Assembly (NCBI GenBank): GCA_028554755.1
Contig: JAPTOF010000002.1
Coordinates: 10,775,001 to 10,839,000 of the forward strand
Origin: Cordia subcordata
Lineage: Eukaryota > Streptophyta > Magnoliopsida > Boraginales > Cordiaceae
Direction: 5' to 3'
DNA length: 64,000 nt
The translations under genes were made by a program, and so were the position numbers. The notes under the pieces were generated by a model. It saw only the letters and a program-made list of their open reading frames with translations. It was not told the origin of the DNA and made no database searches. Below are positions 58,925 to 64,000 of the stretch, piece after piece. Each line of letters begins with the position of its first letter. Positions within the stretch are counted from its first letter, which is position 1.

Positions 58925-59126
58925 ATAATATTTATGGCTTGAACGCCTATTTAATCCCCGCTCTTTCATTCTCGGAAGACCCAACACCAAAGATCCAAAT
59001 ATCTTATAACCCATATATAATCCGCCTAGTATCCTTAATTTTCAAATCACCCAAAATCTTTCCAATTATCTTCCACACATACAAACTTGTATACTATTCA
59101 TTTAATATTTTAGTCAGTAAGAAAAT

Positions 59127-61196
59127 ATGAATACAGTATCTGTTCTTTTATATTATGGTGGAGAAAAAATTAATGGTCTGTACGGTATCGAATATAAAAC
59201 TACGAAGCCTGTTTGTAAGGTCAAAATAACACATAAAATATCATACAATGAATTTATTTATAGTGTCTATGAGAAGCTTAATTTGCATTATGTCATCAAC
59301 AGGGTGGAGCTATTGTATCGTTTCCAATCGGGGGTCGTACAGTTACTGTATCCATATTTTAGCGAGGCGGCAATCAGCAACGATGATGATTTGATGGACG
59401 TGTTTCGAATAGCGTGTAATGATAATAACATGAACAATGCTCATGTTATTGTGGAAGTAAAGGCTGACGACGTGTACAATCCGCAACGAAGCAGTGATTT
59501 CCAGTCTGGTTGCGCTGTTCCCGACTTGAATGCCGAACCATCACATTACGTTGCTGGGAGTGACATAGCAGGGCCACCTCATAATGTGAGAGTGGGCTTG
59601 AACATGGACACATTTCCGTTTGAACTTGACGAAAAAGATAAGGACATGGCCCTAAATGAGAACGACGCATGGTACGACGATGATGACATCTTCAATGGTA
59701 ATGAAAACACTGCGAACGTTAATGCGGAATGTGAGGGGCCGTTAGCTGATACGGGGGGACCTTTGTATGCCGTACCGATGCACGATGTACATGAAACTGC
59801 TCAACTTCATACCATTAGTCAAGAATACTATATGGATAATATGGAGAAGCACAAAACGCAAATATTTTGGGATGATAAGGAATTGGCCAAAGGAATGATT
59901 TTCCCGTCAAAGAAGGAGGTGATTCGGGCTGTTCAGATGTACTCGATAAAGGTACAACATGAATACAAAGTCAAGAGGTCTGAACTAGATTTATGGGTTG
60001 TTTGTTGCGTAAATGCTTCCAACCTTATAAATCCATGTAGGTGAGAATTGCGGGCAATTCGGAAATCCATGCATCACCAGTTTGAAATAACAAAGTATTG
60101 GGGCATGCATAATTGTTTCGGTGATAGGTGAAGGGCCGACCATAAAAATGTTACTACTGCACTGGTCGATTATACAGTTATGCACTTCGTAAAACACAAG
60201 CCTGATTTTGATGTGGGTTTTGTACGCGCACACATTATGGACACTTTTCACGTGAACATTTCATACAGAAAGGCATGGCATGGCCGAAATAAGGCCATTG
60301 AAATGGTGTACAGCAATTGGGATGAGTCGTACCAGTTACTTCTGCGATTTTTTAGAGCTGTCAAGGCAACTAATCCAGGGATAATTGTAACATACAAGTT
60401 CTTCCAAGGGTCAACGCTAAGAACCAAAATTTTTTATTACGTGTTTTGAGAGTTTACACCATGCATTGCAGCGTGGAAATATTGTCGTCCAGTGCTTTCT
60501 TTCGACGGTACTCACCTGCGCGGGCAATATAAGGGTCATCTTCTAACAGCATTGACAGTTGATGCGAACGGTCAGATTTTATCGTTGGCGTTTGCAGTTG
60601 TCGATGCAGAGACAACAGAAAGCTGGCCATGGTTCCTTCAACTGGTACGTCGGCATTTTCTACATTACATGGATGAGATTTGTATAGTGTCTGATAGACA
60701 TGCAGGAATTTTTTCTGCCGTGAATCGTATCTCAGCTGATGGGCAATTGCGGGTGAAGCATCGGATATGCTTGAGACACCTCAAAAGTAATGTCATGAAA
60801 CAGTTCTACAACCAGTATATAAAGGACTTATGTTGGAGAGCTGGTAAGGAAAATCAAGTCCGCAAACAAGTAGAAGTGATGCGAAAAATTTTGGAAGTTG
60901 ACCCAACACCAAGCGGGGCTGGTAAACGGGTATACGACTATCTCACCAACATAGACCGGGTGATGTGGACGCTGTGTGCTGATGGAGGTTCGAGGTAGGG
61001 TATGATGACTACAAACAACGTGGCGTGTTTCAATGGTGTCCTTGTTGGGGCGAGGTATTTGCCTATTACAGCGTTAGTGTCGCACACTTTCACAAAGTGT
61101 GCTGAATACTTCTACAACCGGTCTATACATGCGAGGCAATTGGCAGGACAAGAATTTGTCATCCCTGTTAGAGTCAGAATTTGTCATCCCTGTTAG
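59127..61196 (+). pseudogene. MuDR-type MULE transposase, one frame with four nonsense codons
   Basis: A single frame of 690 codons from the Met at 59127 to the TAG at 61194-61196 has no frameshift but four internal stops: TGA 60042-60044, TGA 60129-60131, TGA 60447-60449, TAG 60996-60998. N-terminus: PB1-like or MULE N-terminal text, then an acidic linker; KGMIFPSKKEVIRAVQMYSI and the following segment form the MuDR DNA-binding entry (residues about 255-350). Catalytic core: SFDGTHLRGQYKG (first Asp 60504-60506), VVDAETTESWPWFL, IVSDRHAGI (second Asp 60693-60695), and CLRHLKSN. The third acidic residue is missing: the family text NN-x-A-E-C-F-N reads NNVACFNGVL, with Glu absent between 61025 and 61026. 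The C-terminal SWIM zinc finger is gone; the frame ends in a duplicated segment. DDE transposase, not functional as it stands. Confidence 0.85.
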
Positions 61197-61256
61197 GACA
61201 AGAATTATCGACTGAACTCGTTGAGGCTGCGAGGTAGCCGGGCGCTTCCTAGCTCA

Positions 61257-63651
61257 CTATGGCGGTAAATCCTCGGCCGTGGACTGCTGATCCCTACCCT
61301 GTTCACCACCACCCTGACCACCGCCCTGATCCGCACCCTGCTCATCCTGTGATGGGGCAAGATAGTCTTTAACCTGTAATGGAGAAGTGGACGGGTCAGT
61401 CGATACTGGTGGTGGCATGGTCATCTGCGTCGGCTCGTACACAAACGGAGATGACATGGGTGGATGCGAGGGGGCGGCTGGTGTCAATGTAAACGGATAG
61501 ATACCCTGAGTAGATGGGGTATACTACATGTAGGACGATCCAATCGGCCCTGGCTGGCCCCACTATGTGGGAGGTGGTGGATATGACTGGTAACCCCAAT
61601 GGTAGGTCGGTAAGGGCTGCTGCGGTGGGGTATGTGTCCATAGGTATACCGGGGGGAGGCTGCTGTGTAGGTGTCTGGGCAGGCTGCGAATAGTACGACG
61701 GTGCGGGCTGGGATGACGTATGGGTCCATGGGTATATCGGAGGCGGCTGAGACCATTGAGTCGGCATCGATGGCTGGGTCGATGTATCTGGTATGTCAAA
61801 ATACTAGGGCGTTGCCACAATATCGGCGTGTCTAGTCCGTTCCAGGGCACGTTGCATCTAGGACACAACATGATCCATCTCCAGCCAGAAACGTTCCTGT
61901 GCCAACGTTCCCTGGTTATAATGCTATGATGCGCGCCGCATGTGATGAAATGCACGTCCCAATGTCGAAGCCTGCAAAACATATGTAGTGAAAGGGATTG
62001 ACTTCATATAATACAACATTAACAAATAGTTATGAAGTATGCCAATAACCAATGTGGTACACTTACCATACAATGCTCATCTTGTGTTGTCGCCATATAT
62101 CCCGCATGATGAGTCACCCAAGACGGATTGCCAATCCGAATGATAGAACAACGTCGGTACCATTGCATGTACCGTTCCAGGTGCACCGAATCTAGCCTAT
62201 CCTCCAAGACACTGTTCACTATAACTGCCTGTACATTGCCCCAATACCCATGCAAAGGCTCCACGTCCGCTGGCTTCAACACCTCCTTACCTTTCAAATG
62301 TGACTGTGACACGAACGATTCTGGGGCATCTGGGATCGGCTGACGTATCCCAAACTGGCGCAACACACGATCGACTAGATGCCACTCAACCAATCCACCG
62401 CATAGCAAGGGGACCTTCGTCCTCCACCAGTCCGACCCCTCCGTACAGTAATCCGGTAGATCCCCGATAATGTCCTTATACGGCTGCCAAATAAACTGCA
62501 AAGTAAAGGTGCATAGATACTTCGGGTTAATACTGTTTCGTTAACATTGAAATAAAAAGTTAACATATGGTCTAAATTTGCTATTACAAACAAACCTGGC
62601 CCGGTTGAAGCTTGTCAATAACATCGCGGTAAAGTATTAAACCCCCGTTGGCCGTGTCTATAAAGGACTTTTTCATAAGGTACAACGCCCCACGTGGCAC
62701 GTCCGGTAAGTTCCATCTGACCTCGGCAAAGTGCATCCTGCTCAGGATGTCCTGGGGCCTGGACTCAACGAGTGTGGGCCGAAAACACTCGAACCTTTCC
62801 CATACCCACCAGTGCAGATAAATATCACAGTTACGTTAATACAGTTACGAAATCATATGATATTTACAAACAAGGTTCAATTTACTTATGCCAAATACCT
62901 GTATGAAGGTGAGCCCGCCACACAGGTATGTCCTATCAGAAAAAACAAAGGCATCCATCCCTCTGTACAGATGTGCAAGCACTACAGCACCCCAGTTCAA
63001 TCTCTTCATGGCCTCAATGTCCCATAGAAAAAGCAGCCAATTCATGTTCCCCCAATTGCCACTGGCATCGGCGAAGAGATTAGAAACTATGTAGCCGAAC
63101 ATCCATAAACGGGCATGTCGCACTGCGGCTGGATCATCGGGCTCCTACTGGTAAGTCATCTCATACAACCTCTTAACCTCTGACAGCCTGATCTTTCCGG
63201 TTTTCACCTCAAAATGTGATTCACCCACCGTAATGCCACAAAGATCAAGGAAAAGCCCAGCCCACTCACCATACACCCGTCTCGTGGTATTTAAGTGCGG
63301 GATGGGATCACCAGACACGGGTAACCCTTATAAAATGACCACATCCTATAATGTGACAGTGGCCTCTCCGATAGGCAAATGAAACGTGTGTGTCTCTGTC
63401 TGCCACCTCTCAACGACGGCTGTCAATAAGGCGTGGTCGAGTTCATGCTAACCTGTCTTATAACATCCATAAAACCCTGCACGCAGTAACTCTTCCTGAA
63501 CTAACGAGTGCTCAGGGGTCTAGAACAAGTACCCATCGCCTCGCTGGGTGCGTAACTCCTTTGACGCGGTGTCCCCCGTCAAAATTTGCGTCTTGTGATG
63601 GGCATAATGTACCAAAAGAGATGCATCCTGAGGTCTAAGGCGGACATCCAT
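61257..63651 (-). pseudogene. Plant mobile domain (MAIN/PMD-like) gene, multi-exon, with stops
   Basis: Exons in coding order: 63651-62899 (donor GTATTT), about 62812-62596, 62495-62067 (donor GTAAGT), 61971-61257. Recognisable PMD text: LVHYAHHKTQIL, ITVGESHFEV, GNWGNMNWLLFLWDIEAMKR then WGAVVLAHLYRG, VWERFECFRP, ALYLMKKSFIDTANGG, WWRTKVPLLCGGLVEWHLVD then RQFGIRQPIPD. The C-terminus is proline/glutamine-rich (PAPSYYSQPAQTPTQQPPP) and then glycine-rich. Several stops in exon 1, some at expected Gln (TAG for CAG), and the acceptor of exon 2 lacks AG. PMD proteins such as MAIN/MAIL act in silencing and cell maintenance in Arabidopsis. This is a transposon-borne, decayed copy. Confidence 0.75.
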
Positions 63652-64000
63652 GCTGTATCCTACGATTAAACAGCTATCATGCGTAAATAATATTAAATTA
63701 CATAATATCTTAAAATTTCTTATAAAGTTCTTATTTAATTCCATATTAACTTATATTACTTTTCTATTCAAATAAACTACATTCAAATCTTAATAAAACA
63801 CACCATCCTCCTATTAAATTGTAATCAACTATATTAACTTTTTATTCAAATGAACTTTGTTAAATTCCTAAAAATTATAAGAAATTCCTAAGGAAATTTA
63901 TTGTATTTATTATTTAATAAATTATTTTGCACTTCGTATTAAATTATATTACTTTTCTATTCAAATAAACCATACTCTTGTTCCTAATAAATTGTACAAT
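63652..64000. other. AT-rich sequence upstream of the PMD gene, to the window edge
   Basis: Strongly AT-rich; repeats of TTAAATTATATTACTTTTCT then ATTCAAATAAAC at least three times (63735-63780, about 63835-63860, 63945-63975). Likely the promoter side of the PMD gene or the interior of the MULE. Confidence 0.4.

Larger units (their letters stand above)
58690..64000. mobile_element. MuDR-type MULE with transposase and a PMD gene (right end outside the window)
   Basis: Contents: palindrome-rich 5' region (58766-58924), transposase on the plus strand (59127-61196), and a plant-mobile-domain gene on the minus strand (63651-61257), converging with about 60 bases between their stop codons. The left TIR probably lies in the A/T-rich stretch before 58766 (CATGGAAATTTTTTAATTTT then ACCCTAC); the matching right TIR is not in the window, so the boundaries are inferred. 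PMD sequences are known passengers of plant MULEs and Ty3/gypsy elements. Both genes carry stop codons. Confidence 0.6.

Overview
This window is nuclear DNA of a flowering plant, most likely a eudicot. It is AT-rich, has spliced genes with GT-AG introns, and carries plant-specific families: a plant GLTP, Dof zinc finger, FAR1/FHY3, plant mobile domain, Sirevirus-type Ty1/copia, and MuDR-type MULE. No rRNA, tRNA, CRISPR or prokaryotic signal was seen. It is a gene-poor region of nested and decayed transposable elements; only one host gene looks intact.

Layout. 1-5.7 kb: an intact six-exon glycolipid-transfer-protein gene (minus) with a TATA box. 5.7-19.5 kb: intergenic DNA with degenerate AT-rich repeats, microsatellites, MITE-like foldbacks, and a 539-bp MULE-type element at 11085-11623 that interrupts one copy of a tandem duplication, so the other copy shows the empty site. 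19.5-23.5 kb: truncated Sirevirus relict (minus). 23.5-27.6 kb: multi-exon Ulp1/C48-type cysteine-protease pseudogene (plus) whose first intron carries a probable solo LTR. 29.5-37.9 kb: probable Ty3/gypsy-type solo LTR (minus) split by a decayed Ty1/copia element (30360-37101, TSD TAAAT). 38.6-41.3 kb: FAR1-like pseudogene (minus). 42.2-42.9 kb: non-autonomous MULE with long TIRs and a 10-bp TSD. 43.6-44.3 kb: Dof gene broken by a stop inside its zinc finger. 45.6-46.6 kb: TIR element with a G-rich minisatellite. 46.6-47.1 kb: repeat array of CACTA-like character. 47.1-56.8 kb: full-length Sirevirus (minus) with both LTRs, PBS, two polypurine tracts, gag, pol, a third ORF and TSD AATAT. 58.7 kb to the right edge: a MULE with four palindromes, a MuDR-type transposase reading frame (plus) and a convergent plant-mobile-domain gene (minus), both carrying stop codons.

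How the parts relate. The two Sirevirus copies share orientation and order (LTR, double polypurine tract, ORF3, pol). Decay across elements is dominated by TGG-to-stop, CAA/CAG-to-stop and Gly/Asp/Glu changes that fit C-to-T or G-to-A transitions, the pattern expected of methylated, silenced transposons. The most interesting part is the right-hand MULE: transposase and PMD gene face each other and the 5' region holds four near-identical 19-21 bp palindromes.
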